Source of the DNA: a virus
Virus record (IMG/VR): IMGVR_UViG_3300042521_003411
Location: 1 to 50,410 of that record
Strand: one strand, 5' to 3'
Length of the DNA stretch: 50,410 nucleotides
The notes beneath the pieces were generated by a model. The model was not told the origin of the DNA. It did no database searches and saw only the letters and a program-made list of their open reading frames with translations. This document shows positions 17,704 to 26,876 of the stretch, piece after piece. The translations under genes were made by a program, and so were the position numbers. Positions within the stretch are counted from its first letter, which is position 1; the number at the start of each line of letters is the position of its first letter.

Positions 17704-18420
17704 TCAAAATATGTACCTTACAGGGTGTGTTACAGCATACTTTAGATCATCGGGATTTTGTAGTTGTTCTCCATGTTGTGTACAATATACTTCATCCCAT
17801 TGAACAGGTGTTACGCCTAGTCTATTAGCCACATCATCTAATACTAGATTTTCTCTGTATATAAGTTCATTAGTGATAGGATCTCCGTATTTTCTGTTCA
17901 TCCTATATCTGTCGTAGAAACTTTCCTCTGTACGATATTCGTCACCTAATAACAAGTTGCTATTGTATATTTCTTTTATAACATTTCTACGCATACCAAA
18001 ACAACCACCAGAAATGAAATTAAATTGTCTTGATAGGTAAGGTGCAGGCAGAAATCTCACATCTCCTATCCAATCACCCTCTGGAATATAATTAAACGAT
18101 CTCCATATATAAGAATCTGGATCTAATTTGATAATAAGATCGCTAGTTGTATTATTAAGTACGCACTTGAAATTGCGTTGAGTAAATTCTGGTCCTACAT
18201 TCTTTAGGCGATCGCCTTTTATCAATGTAAATGGAGGAGAGTCAGGGAACATGCGATCGTGATAATCACGGATCTGATTCATAGAGAATAAATTAGCTTG
18301 ACCATCAGATATAATTAAAATCTCTGAGGTTGGATAAAAATTTCGTATTTGAAAAACTAGTCTGCTGGCATAAATCTCGTTTTTGTATATATTAAAATAG
18401 AAACTAATAGGTTCCGTCAT
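17704..18420 (-). CDS. Glycosyltransferase-like protein
   Basis: 238 residues. It starts ISFYFNIYKNEIYASRLVFQIRNFYP, has IIKLDPDSYIW with a DxD motif at about 97-105 (metal/nucleotide-sugar site of GT-A enzymes) and FISGGCFGMRRNVI, a pattern typical of GT-A acceptor loops. No membrane segment. It sits among tail genes and overlaps the upstream gene by 17 bp, so it may add sugar to a tail protein or change the host surface. The GT fold is likely; donor and target are unknown. Confidence 0.65.
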   Translation of the reverse strand: MTEPISFYFNIYKNEIYASRLVFQIRNFYPTSEILIISDGQANLFSMNQIRDYHDRMFPDSPPFTLIKGDRLKNVGPEFTQRNFKCVLNNTTSDLIIKLDPDSYIWRSFNYIPEGDWIGDVRFLPAPYLSRQFNFISGGCFGMRRNVIKEIYNSNLLLGDEYRTEESFYDRYRMNRKYGDPITNELIYRENLVLDDVANRLGVTPVQWDEVYCTQHGEQLQNPDDLKYAVTHPVRYIF

Positions 18421-19102
18421 TTTTCAAAGGTATCCAAACTCTACCGAAAAAGCTTCCGCCACCCAATACTTTTGTTCGTTGATCGGACATTAATAGATAG
18501 TAGTCACCGTTAGGCATATAAGATACATGTAACTGTAATACTCTTGATTCGGTATCAGTAGACGTATCATCAAGGCCACGTATATCCATTGGATCATAAT
18601 CAGGAAAACCTTCGCTCCCTGATACATAAACAGATGTTTTTACTGCGGGAGTTTTAGATCTTGTATCTTTGTCGTATATGTTCTCCCCTTTATAACTGGA
18701 AATGTTGACATTAGCCGGTAATTTATAAAACCATTTTGGAGATCCTGTACGTCTTACTCCTATATACAGTCTTGGCGCGTTTGCGGTAGTGTATCCATGA
18801 TACAGAAAAGGTTGTTCTAATATACCACTGAAAAGACCTGTTCCAGTGTGGAAACCTCTAGATCCTAATTGATGATGTATAGATATACCTCTTTTTTCTC
18901 TAGGATCAAATAAAGGGACATGTGACGGAGGATCAAAAGATCTCGTTATCTGTATATTTCCTTCATAAATGTCAACATTGTTTTTTGGGTCGTCTGCTGT
19001 GTAAATAGTATAAGCATCAAGGTATGTTTCTTCATGTAACATACTCTTCACTCTATAATATACACGAAAACCTACGTCAAAATAGTTGGTGCTAAGACCC
19101 AT
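18404..19102 (-). CDS. Hypothetical virion-associated protein
   Basis: 232 residues, beta-rich and aromatic, without a known motif (ISIHHQLGSRGFHTGTG, QPFLYHGYTTANAPRLYIGV, LQLHVSYMPNGDYYLLMSD). Lies between the 810-residue tail protein and the glycosyltransferase with tight spacing on both sides, so likely structural. Confidence 0.6.
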   Translation of the reverse strand: MGLSTNYFDVGFRVYYRVKSMLHEETYLDAYTIYTADDPKNNVDIYEGNIQITRSFDPPSHVPLFDPREKRGISIHHQLGSRGFHTGTGLFSGILEQPFLYHGYTTANAPRLYIGVRRTGSPKWFYKLPANVNISSYKGENIYDKDTRSKTPAVKTSVYVSGSEGFPDYDPMDIRGLDDTSTDTESRVLQLHVSYMPNGDYYLLMSDQRTKVLGGGSFFGRVWIPLKNDGTY

Positions 19103-19110
19103 GAGAAACC

Positions 19111-21543
19111 CTAATAATAGCTAGATACAGTTAATCGTACCATCATAGCACAATTGTTGAATACACTTTCACCAGTTGGTTTAACTTCGCCAGTTAGAGT
19201 GTATATACCACAAGGTATAGTAGGACTACCACAGCAAGATTCCATCGTTTGTTGTAACAAAGGTGTTCTTATTGACTCGGTGCAACTAGGATATACCAAT
19301 TGATCTTTATATATTGCCAATAATGTCAAAAAGTTGATTACACAACTATGAGTTCTAGAATCATAATTTTTTAACATCTCTCCAATGTAAATTTGTTTGT
19401 CTTTAGACCAACTTCCATACATAATACGGGTCAGATCGCCTTCAAATTGTTTTTGTAGATATTCATAACTTCTCAGAATCAATCTAAAAGTAGTGCCAGC
19501 ATCTTCTCCATTAAGGTTAGCCCACAAAGCCGACTCTCCTATTAATGCTTGTGTAGCTGGATCACTATCTGGATAAGGTGTGTTCTTTTCTGAGAATCGT
19601 GTAGGAGGAAAATCCGGTTCTATAGAACACCATTTACCATCTACCCAATTTAGCCAATCCATCAAAAGTTTCTGTAAACTATCGAATTTAGTATTTGAAT
19701 AATAAAGAGCTTTAGCCAACCATAGACCAAATTGAGCCTGTGAGAAACCTGAATCTGACCCTTGTTCCATAGGGTTGGCTTGATTTCTATAAAGGATAAG
19801 AGTAGCAAGATTCCCTGTAACAGTATTTAACTGCCATAGGGAATTAATAGGCGATATTCTAAAAGCAAAAGGCCCAAAATCATCATTGACCTCTGCATAT
19901 TTTATTTGAGCTTTAGCTAAATTGTCGATCGTTGCTAAAAGTTGATTAGTATTCGTACCAACCAATCCCCATAAATTCTGAGAGATCAAATAGCGATCGC
20001 CGTAACGATTAGTTACAACGTTATTTTGTCGTACTATAGAGGATGTAAATAACTCACTGTTAACGGTATTAGGCGAGTAATTTATAATAGATTGAAAACC
20101 AGTTTTTATTTTATTGGATCTTGTTTGCCATATACTGTTTTGAGTTATCAAATACAATTCATCGTAAAGCTCCCACAACATAGGCAACCAAGAAGCTTTG
20201 ATATTAACTTGATTCGTTGATAAAGCCGTTACGGAAGCAGGAAATGCTGTGTAACCGTTGTTACTGGGTGAGTATACTTCAAACAGTTGATTGGTCTGTA
20301 TAGACCCAATTGGAGATCTTACATTTATTAACCAATGTGGTAGTGTACTATTACCATTGTAATAATAAGTTTCTATAGCTTCTGCAAGTGTTAATGATCT
20401 GTCTAACCAAGTCTGATTGTTTAATAACTTATATCCATTAAGAAACGCCATCGACATGTTTATTTGATCATATAATGTACCAGCTTGCCAAGGTATGTCT
20501 ATACCAGCTTCCTGATGCCATTGTTTAGTAACCAAATTGTTGTTTGATATTAGTAATGGAGCTTGGAGAGATATTTCTGGAAACACCTCAAATTCAAATT
20601 CTAAAGAAGCTGTAGCGTTTCTATCATTACTTGTTAATGCTGATTTAATAGCGTTACTGCCAGAATAAACTGGATTTTGTGTAATCTGCCACCAGTTGTT
20701 TACCCACCCTGAAGGTATAACACCATTCTCAAAACCTTGATTTAGATACGTGGTTGTTATACCAGCTCTAGTACTGGCATTTCCAATAACTACACTATCG
20801 ATCGCAATTACTTCGTTATCTACACTGAAATTACCATCTTTTTCGTGTATGAACTTTATTTTGTATTTACCTTTTTTTTGAAAGGCATAGGAAAAATTAG
20901 TCCATGAGTTCGGAGATCCAGTTCCATAGTAACCACCAATATTTTGACCACCACCACTTTGAGTTAATACAGTTTCCTTGATGCCATCAGGCTTGGTTAC
21001 TTCAATCTTAAAAAAATCAAAATACACTTCTGTAGCAAATGTATAAAATACATGTAACCAAGTGTTGCCTTCTTTTGGTGTAGCGTTATTAGTTATAAGA
21101 CTATTTACATCTATAGTCGATATATTATCTATAAATACTTTCGATGCCGTAATATCAGATTTTATTTTAGTTATATCTATAAGATCAGAAAGATCGCTAC
21201 AAGGTGATTCGATATCTTTTATAAACGTGGCTGAGAAACTAAAAGTATCAAATCCTATTGGTGTTATAGACCATTCTGTACAAAAGTATAGTTGTAATGG
21301 TAATACTTCTACATTAGGACTCCAATAAAACGATTCTACGCCACTCCTATTGGATAAAAAATCAGATATGTTTTCTATCTTATCCTTAGTGTCGATCGCC
21401 TGAATAGTCCACGTCACTCTAGGTTCTACGGAAGAAGACGTGCTTATATAACCATCGCCAAGTTGCGACTCAAAATTAGATCCTACATCGTAGGATTCTT
21501 CTGCGCCCCAAGACGGCGGTAATGTAAGTGTAAGATAATTCAT
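19111..21543 (-). CDS. gpM-headed tail protein with carbohydrate-active barrel
   Basis: 810 residues. Residues 1-110 are a gpM-like minor tail head (RVTWTIQAIDTKDKI, LPLQLYFCTEWSITPIGFDTFSFSATF). About 140-300 looks like a beta-sandwich (FSYAFQKKGKYKIKFIHE). About 310-770 is helix-rich with repeated aromatic pairs (LPHWLINVRS, WLPMLWELYDELYLIT, SQAQFGLWLAKALYYS, DWLNWVDGKWCSIEP, NFLTLLAIYKDQ), which is like an alpha/alpha-barrel glycosidase or lyase. The C-terminus is Cys-rich. It may be a depolymerase for a host polysaccharide. First of the tail genes in this minus-strand run. The barrel call is by pattern only. Confidence 0.6.
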   Translation of the reverse strand: MNYLTLTLPPSWGAEESYDVGSNFESQLGDGYISTSSSVEPRVTWTIQAIDTKDKIENISDFLSNRSGVESFYWSPNVEVLPLQLYFCTEWSITPIGFDTFSFSATFIKDIESPCSDLSDLIDITKIKSDITASKVFIDNISTIDVNSLITNNATPKEGNTWLHVFYTFATEVYFDFFKIEVTKPDGIKETVLTQSGGGQNIGGYYGTGSPNSWTNFSYAFQKKGKYKIKFIHEKDGNFSVDNEVIAIDSVVIGNASTRAGITTTYLNQGFENGVIPSGWVNNWWQITQNPVYSGSNAIKSALTSNDRNATASLEFEFEVFPEISLQAPLLISNNNLVTKQWHQEAGIDIPWQAGTLYDQINMSMAFLNGYKLLNNQTWLDRSLTLAEAIETYYYNGNSTLPHWLINVRSPIGSIQTNQLFEVYSPSNNGYTAFPASVTALSTNQVNIKASWLPMLWELYDELYLITQNSIWQTRSNKIKTGFQSIINYSPNTVNSELFTSSIVRQNNVVTNRYGDRYLISQNLWGLVGTNTNQLLATIDNLAKAQIKYAEVNDDFGPFAFRISPINSLWQLNTVTGNLATLILYRNQANPMEQGSDSGFSQAQFGLWLAKALYYSNTKFDSLQKLLMDWLNWVDGKWCSIEPDFPPTRFSEKNTPYPDSDPATQALIGESALWANLNGEDAGTTFRLILRSYEYLQKQFEGDLTRIMYGSWSKDKQIYIGEMLKNYDSRTHSCVINFLTLLAIYKDQLVYPSCTESIRTPLLQQTMESCCGSPTIPCGIYTLTGEVKPTGESVFNNCAMMVRLTVSSYY

Positions 21544-21590
21544 AAAAAGATTGTCCTAACTAGAACCATAAATAAAACTTTCGGTAGCGA

Positions 21591-23117
21591 TCAAGCGGCA
21601 TTAAGACTACCAAATTCTAATTCTAATTGTTTTAATGCCCAATCCTCACTTTTGTTTTCTTTGTTAGCACAATCTAATAAATATTGTATATAAGCCTTTT
21701 TGAGCATCTCCGATCTATTAACCGTAGATCCAAGAAACCATTCATCTAATGGAGAAATACCATATTCCTTGGCAAATCTCTTTTCAACGTGCTCTGGTGA
21801 AACACCAGTGGTAAAACCTTCAAATCTATAAATTCTAAATCTATCCCTCAAGGTTTCCACATGAATAGTTTTATTGATCGGTAATTCAATCATACCACTA
21901 TCATCTATATCGAATTTAGTTATCCAATGATGGCCACAAGCACAGTCCACAGTGAATCTAGGCACAATGCGATCGCACTGAGGACACACTTTAGTGGGCA
22001 TAACACCAACGGTTTTTTCTTTGGATGTTGGTAATGTATAGTTTTGAATATCCTCTGGTATGCCTAGTCTTGTAGTGTTGCCAGCTTGATCTAGTATCAC
22101 ACCAAATCTTTTACCTTCAGCTATACGCATCAATCTCCCTATTTGCTGGAGATGTAACGCTTCTGATGCTGTAGGTCTCAAAAGTAACCCTACTTCAGCC
22201 ATGGGTTCGTCAAAACCGATGCTGATAACGTTTACAGAAGATATACCTATCAAGGTTCCTTCTCTAAAATCGTTATATATCTTAGCTCTCTCTTTCAAAG
22301 GTGTTTCACTTGTTAGACAAGCGAAAGGTACTCCTAATCTATTGAAATGATAAGCAATACATTCGGCGTGTTCTATATCCACACAGAATGCTAGTGTCCG
22401 TTTTCCTCTACAGAGAAAACTTCCATCAGTATCTTTTAGTAGAAACCATTCCTTTATGATCGCACTGATTAGTTCAGGCGTAAAGCATCGGTTCTTTATT
22501 TCAGATACTTCGTAGTCGTCACCCTTAACTTGAAGATCTGACACATTAACAGAAGCAGACGGAACATAATATCGCATTTGCGATAAAAAACCCATCCTTT
22601 GTAAATCCAGAGGCGTAGGAGTGGCTACGAAGCCTTCTAAATGATCTCCTATCTGTTCTACACCAAGACGTTTTGGAGTAGCTGTTAAAGCCACTACACG
22701 GGCATCTGGATAGATATTGTAGATAATATCCTTACCAACTTGAGATGTTAATGTTATATGAGCCTCGTCAAATATAATAAAGTCTACTGTATAGTTCTTC
22801 CAGGTTTCTCTATTATTTAAGGTCTGAATACTAGCGATCTGCACTAGCGTATCAGGATTCTCTTCGTATCCAGCTTTTACAAAACCTACTTCGAGTCCGT
22901 ATCGAGTAAACTTTTCTGCTGTTTGTTCTACTAACTTATCTAAGTGAACAATAAATAAAGATCGCTTCCCTGCTGTAGAAGCATCCAGGCATAATTTAGT
23001 GGATATTACGGTCTTACCTGCCGCTGTAGCTGCGATCAACGCCATTCGCTTATTACCTTGGGCGTAAGCGTTATAGAGATCGTTTATTACTCTGGCTTGA
23101 TAATCTCGTAAGTCCAT
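21591..23117 (-). CDS. SF2 DNA helicase (ResIII/DEAH type)
   Basis: 508 residues. Q-like motif DLRDYQARVINDLYNAY, Walker A ATAAGKT (30-36), DEAH box (117-120), TATPKR, then the second RecA domain with QQIGRLMRIAEGKR (motif VI). A zinc ribbon (CPQC and CACG pairs, about 390-410) and a short helical tail follow. Such helicases in phages help recombination or fork opening. It directly follows the AEP/helicase gene (12-bp gap), so the two probably act together. Confidence 0.88.
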   Translation of the reverse strand: MDLRDYQARVINDLYNAYAQGNKRMALIAATAAGKTVISTKLCLDASTAGKRSLFIVHLDKLVEQTAEKFTRYGLEVGFVKAGYEENPDTLVQIASIQTLNNRETWKNYTVDFIIFDEAHITLTSQVGKDIIYNIYPDARVVALTATPKRLGVEQIGDHLEGFVATPTPLDLQRMGFLSQMRYYVPSASVNVSDLQVKGDDYEVSEIKNRCFTPELISAIIKEWFLLKDTDGSFLCRGKRTLAFCVDIEHAECIAYHFNRLGVPFACLTSETPLKERAKIYNDFREGTLIGISSVNVISIGFDEPMAEVGLLLRPTASEALHLQQIGRLMRIAEGKRFGVILDQAGNTTRLGIPEDIQNYTLPTSKEKTVGVMPTKVCPQCDRIVPRFTVDCACGHHWITKFDIDDSGMIELPINKTIHVETLRDRFRIYRFEGFTTGVSPEHVEKRFAKEYGISPLDEWFLGSTVNRSEMLKKAYIQYLLDCANKENKSEDWALKQLELEFGSLNAA

Positions 23118-23129
23118 AGCGAAGAGTCT

Positions 23130-25679
23130 CTAAACTTCTACAGTTTCGTTGATATTGATAATTTTTACGTCGCTATAGTCGGGGAGAGGATAGTTAGAAA
23201 ATAACCAAACTGTAGCGTTCGTTCTTAAAATTCTAGCTCGACCAACAGCCTGAATCAGTTCTTGTTCAATTAGCGCAAGATGAATATTTTGCAAGTTCAG
23301 ATTCTCATAGGTACGAAAAATAAATCGGAATCCGTTACGAAAAATTTCCTGTTGTACCACGGAAACATAGGGCGGGGTTTCCATACCGAGGACAGCCGCT
23401 ATAAGTTCAACTAAAGACTGAGGAGGATGGGGAGTACCGACGACCGCTATATTTTTACCTTTAAGATCATCGTATCCAGAACAATTACCAAAATGGATAT
23501 TTTTGCAAACGTTAAGGAAACGATCTTTGAAAGCCTTAAACGTGATCACTTCAGGATCTCCAGCTTCTTCCAATTTAATCCTAACATAGTTTTCTGTTTC
23601 AGGATTGCTCAAAGATCGTCTGGAACAGGATTTAGTTGTGTCCTGGATCAATTTACCTTTGGGAACCACGTTGGATATATCCACGAAGTTTAGTCTATCC
23701 TCGTCAATAAGATATCTGTAAATATTTTCATCAGCGGTAGCTGAAAGAATTATATATTGGCGATCGCTAGGTAATTCTTTTTTACCAACGAAGTTAAGTT
23801 TACCAAGATCGTTCGTGTCTAAGCAAAACTTTCCACGTAAACGAAAAACGTCTAAAATATTACCGTCAAAACGATTAGAATTATCTGCCACTATAGTTGT
23901 TAGTAATAAATTAGCTTTGTCAGAAATAACAAAGTGTGGCATATCCTGTATTATATAGGCTTCCTTCTCAATAATTTCTAAATAGTACGAAATAACAGGT
24001 TCGACTGATCTAGTCAGGTTATCGTTCTGTTCTCTTCTAACTAACGAACGAAGAACGTTAAGATCTTCACGAGTGATATAATAAGTAGGTAACAATTCGG
24101 AAATGATATCCTCGTCGAAAATAAAAAGTTTACAATGACCAAACGGATATCGATTCGTACGAGCGTTCTTCGTTAGAGCTTTACGAGTAGTTCCAATAAT
24201 AGATCGTGTTTGGGTACCGTACGCCTCAGCATTTCTTCTTTCGTAGGACAGTAGTTGCTCTTTAAGATCAGTATCCTTAGTTTTTCTTTTTAGAGCCTTT
24301 ATAGCGGCTTGAGCTTTGATATACGCGCCTACGTTATAAAGTTCGTCAATATTACCAGGTATATTAGGAGGTTGTTCAGGAGTAACTACCGCAGAGAGCG
24401 TTTCTGTCTCACCTAAGTATTTATTAATAAATTCGTCTTTTAACTTGTGTGTGGTAAAACCACAGAATAAAGCTACACCTTGGCGTTCGTACTGTTTATA
24501 AATTTCAGCTTGCATACGAGTCTTGCCTTGTCCTGTAGCGAATTTAAGAACTGTCACGCTGTTATCTTTACGATCAACAGCATCGTAGAACGCCGCCGTC
24601 ATGATTTTGTCGGCCTCTTCTACTGTGTAGGCGGAAAGTTTAACATTTGGAATCTTCACAGCTTTACCCTCGTTTTTATAAGCCGTAGCGGCGTTAGAAT
24701 ACCGGTGATCCTTTATAAAAGGACTATAACATAAATTAGCGGGAAAATAGTCAGGGTGCTTACGCAGTGAGTTGAAGATCCTGTAATGTTTCGATTCGTA
24801 ACGCCCGTCAGCGACCATCCAACGCTCAGCCTGTTTAAGACCACCCTCAAAAGGCAAGAGATTGGTGATAGCAGTGAAAAGATCGGGATAAGATAGACGA
24901 TCTCCTATTTCGTATTGTTCTGTAGACTCAGGTACACCATCTCGTAAAGCTTTAATTAAGACAACGCGATCGCACAACCGATTAAAGTCAGGTTTGGAAA
25001 TTATATCGTAAGTGGCTTTCCCACCATCAACAAAAGACAATGATTCGTTTTCGGATATTTTGAGATTAGTGGCACGACTTATAATGGTTCTAGCCGATCT
25101 ATCACTACAATTTTTAGCTGCTTCACTATCGGCAGCACTTTTTAACAGATCGTAGTTTAAAGGCGTCGAATCAAAATTTTCAAGTAATAATTCACGACCT
25201 CCGAAATAGAACTGAACGAGACGATTTGAAGTTAAATCTGCTTCAGGAAACAAAACATGTAATCTATTCAGATAGTTTAGAGTTTCTGTTTTATCTAGAT
25301 GTCTACCAGAATCGAAAACAACACGAAATTTTCTTGTTTCGGGAGTATCGCTAAAAGAAGTATGAAAAAATTTCCAGTCAATACCATACTCTTCTAAACG
25401 AGTTTTAACTTGCTCTGGAGTAATAACTGATCTTTTATTATCAAAGTCCATAGCTAATAAACGAGAGAACACAAAGTATTCAACCGTCTTTTTTTGAGAA
25501 CACACCGAAGGGGACCAACTATAGCCGTCAATAATATAGGAAGCTAATTCCGCGATCTTTACTTCAGTAGGTGTTAATCTGTTTACGATCGCTCCAATCA
25601 GATCTTGACCTTCTTTAGTATTTCTATCGGGTTTGTTAGAAAGCTTTGTTTTCAGATCTAGAGAAACTTTAACGATCAT
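23130..25679 (-). CDS. Second AEP-like primase - helicase fusion
   Basis: 849 residues. The N-terminus has LLAMDFDNKRSVIT (DxD at 78-80), TSFSDTPETRKFRVVF (107-122) and RLVQFYFGGRELL, the pattern of AEP-like primase domains in mobile-element replication proteins. From about 370 there is an SF2-like ATPase: KFATGQGKT (Walker A, 381-387), LFIFDEDIISE, IILSATADENIY and QAVGRARILRTN near the end. It differs entirely from the AEP-DnaB protein at 1.1-3.4 kb, so the element has two primase-helicases. It lies between the RHH regulator and the SF2 helicase in one operon. AAGGAA precedes the ATG. The domain calls are by motif. Confidence 0.65.
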   Translation of the reverse strand: MIVKVSLDLKTKLSNKPDRNTKEGQDLIGAIVNRLTPTEVKIAELASYIIDGYSWSPSVCSQKKTVEYFVFSRLLAMDFDNKRSVITPEQVKTRLEEYGIDWKFFHTSFSDTPETRKFRVVFDSGRHLDKTETLNYLNRLHVLFPEADLTSNRLVQFYFGGRELLLENFDSTPLNYDLLKSAADSEAAKNCSDRSARTIISRATNLKISENESLSFVDGGKATYDIISKPDFNRLCDRVVLIKALRDGVPESTEQYEIGDRLSYPDLFTAITNLLPFEGGLKQAERWMVADGRYESKHYRIFNSLRKHPDYFPANLCYSPFIKDHRYSNAATAYKNEGKAVKIPNVKLSAYTVEEADKIMTAAFYDAVDRKDNSVTVLKFATGQGKTRMQAEIYKQYERQGVALFCGFTTHKLKDEFINKYLGETETLSAVVTPEQPPNIPGNIDELYNVGAYIKAQAAIKALKRKTKDTDLKEQLLSYERRNAEAYGTQTRSIIGTTRKALTKNARTNRYPFGHCKLFIFDEDIISELLPTYYITREDLNVLRSLVRREQNDNLTRSVEPVISYYLEIIEKEAYIIQDMPHFVISDKANLLLTTIVADNSNRFDGNILDVFRLRGKFCLDTNDLGKLNFVGKKELPSDRQYIILSATADENIYRYLIDEDRLNFVDISNVVPKGKLIQDTTKSCSRRSLSNPETENYVRIKLEEAGDPEVITFKAFKDRFLNVCKNIHFGNCSGYDDLKGKNIAVVGTPHPPQSLVELIAAVLGMETPPYVSVVQQEIFRNGFRFIFRTYENLNLQNIHLALIEQELIQAVGRARILRTNATVWLFSNYPLPDYSDVKIININETVEV

Positions 25680-25705
25680 TATCTTCGATTCCTTACTACA
25701 TTAAA

Positions 25706-25906
25706 CTAATTAGTCTTCCGCTCCTTCTTAACCAACTCAATACCAATACGAAGTACAGCAGCCATAGTAATACCCATCTCGCAAGAAATATCGTAAAGTT
25801 CCTTTTTTTCGTCTTCGGTCATACAGAATTGGTAAAACGACTTAGGAGAATCGTTATCAAGCCGTCTGTAAGCACCCCTCTTCATTTCTTTTACAACTTT
25901 TTTCAT
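25706..25906 (-). CDS. Small ribbon-helix-helix-like DNA-binding protein
   Basis: 66 residues: basic start (MKKVVKEMKRGAYRRL), then SFYQFCMTEDEKKELYDISCEMGITMAAVLRIGIELVKK, a strand-helix-helix pattern typical of CopG/Arc proteins. First gene after a strong promoter and next to the repeat-rich control region. It may be an autoregulator, copy-control or centromere-binding (ParR/Omega-like) protein. No ParA/ParM ATPase is seen in the window. Confidence 0.7.
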   Translation of the reverse strand: MKKVVKEMKRGAYRRLDNDSPKSFYQFCMTEDEKKELYDISCEMGITMAAVLRIGIELVKKERKTN

Positions 25907-25938
25907 TTGATAAACCTAAAGTATTGATTATTACTAAT

Positions 25939-25966
25939 TTTATATCTTTATTCGATATATTGTCAA
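25939..25966 (-). promoter_or_regulatory. Near-consensus sigma70-type promoter
   Basis: On the minus strand, -35 TTGACA (25966-25961) and -10 TATAAA (25944-25939; TATAAAAT in full) are 16 bp apart. It points into the RHH - AEP/helicase - SF2 operon, 33 bp before the RHH start codon. Confidence 0.8.
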
Positions 25967-26095
25967 GTAGTAATAGAGTAATTTCTAATATCCGTTTCTA
26001 GATAGATCGCGATCGTCATTTATAATTACTTTTCCTTTATTTTTATATATATAATTTTTTATAGAATTAGCTGTAATCCTTATATAGCAATAGGT

Positions 26096-26350
26096 TGACC
26101 CCCTTTACATAGATGCTGTGTGTGTTCCCTCTTATCACCTATTTTCGTGCTATTTTTCATTATTCTATTTGCTATAACCTTTATATATCAATGCTTTCGA
26201 GGTTTGTTTCGTTTTCCCGGAGGCTTAGATTATATACAAGGCTCCGGGTTTTCGCAACAAAGAGGGAAAGATCATAAAAGGACTTAGAAAAAAGAGAAAT
26301 ATAGAGAGATCTACAGCAGCACACACACAGCATCTATGTGAATGGGGTCG
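26096..26350. repeat. 30-bp inverted repeat pair enclosing a GC hairpin
   Basis: 26096-26125 and 26321-26350 are inverted copies with 27 of 30 positions matching and the inner 19 perfect (core ACACAGCATCTATGT). Between them lies a hairpin, CCCGGAG (26217-26223) and CTCCGGG (26242-26248). The arms are 195 bp apart. Possible origin structure, recombination site or element ends. Confidence 0.75.
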
Positions 26351-26653
26351 ATATATATAAACACTGAAAATTATATAAAAAAAACGATCGCGATCGTCCT
26401 TATTTCATTCCTATTTCATTCGATCGCGATCGATCTACAAAAAAAAGAGGGTAGAAACAGAAAATATCGCCTCTAAACCCTCTGTAAGCCTGATTAACAA
26501 ATTAACGATAAGAATTACCTCGACTGCCTTTAGCGCCTCTTAAAAACGATTCTGAGAGGACTAACAGTGGTTATCACAGGAACCACATACTAAGGAACTA
26601 ATCGACAAACGAAATGGAAGAACGATCGCGATCAATCATCTAAATTCATTTTG

Positions 26654-26781
26654 ACCAATCGAATGGGTCAATTTGGTCTAATCGAATGGGTCAATTTGGT
26701 CTAATCGATAATTCAGAAGTGATCGGTTAAATTGTTTTGACTAATCGATTGGTTCAATTTGACCTGATCGATTAGTCAAAA
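26654..26781. repeat. 23-bp iterons and a 15-bp inverted repeat
   Basis: Two exact-phase tandem 23-bp units (26655-26677 and 26678-26700) differ by one base; core AATCGAATGGGTCAATTTGG. A partial unit follows at 26701, and another at 26741-26763. TTTTGACTAATCGAT (26735-26749) is repeated inverted and perfect at 26767-26781, flanking a third core. A degenerate copy lies near 26794-26818. The same elements occur in the initiator gene. Confidence 0.85.
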
Positions 26782-26876
26782 TGAAAAAAGGGATTAGATC
26801 AATCTGACCTGATCGAACGATTTAACCGATGATCGCTCTAAAAATGCGATCGTCCTGAGAGATGAACATCGATTAG

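Noticed and set aside
26567-26586. DnaA-box-like TTATCACA with a small GTGGTT/AACCAC hairpin
   Set aside because: One base short of the TTATNCACA consensus and single; no DnaA-box cluster.
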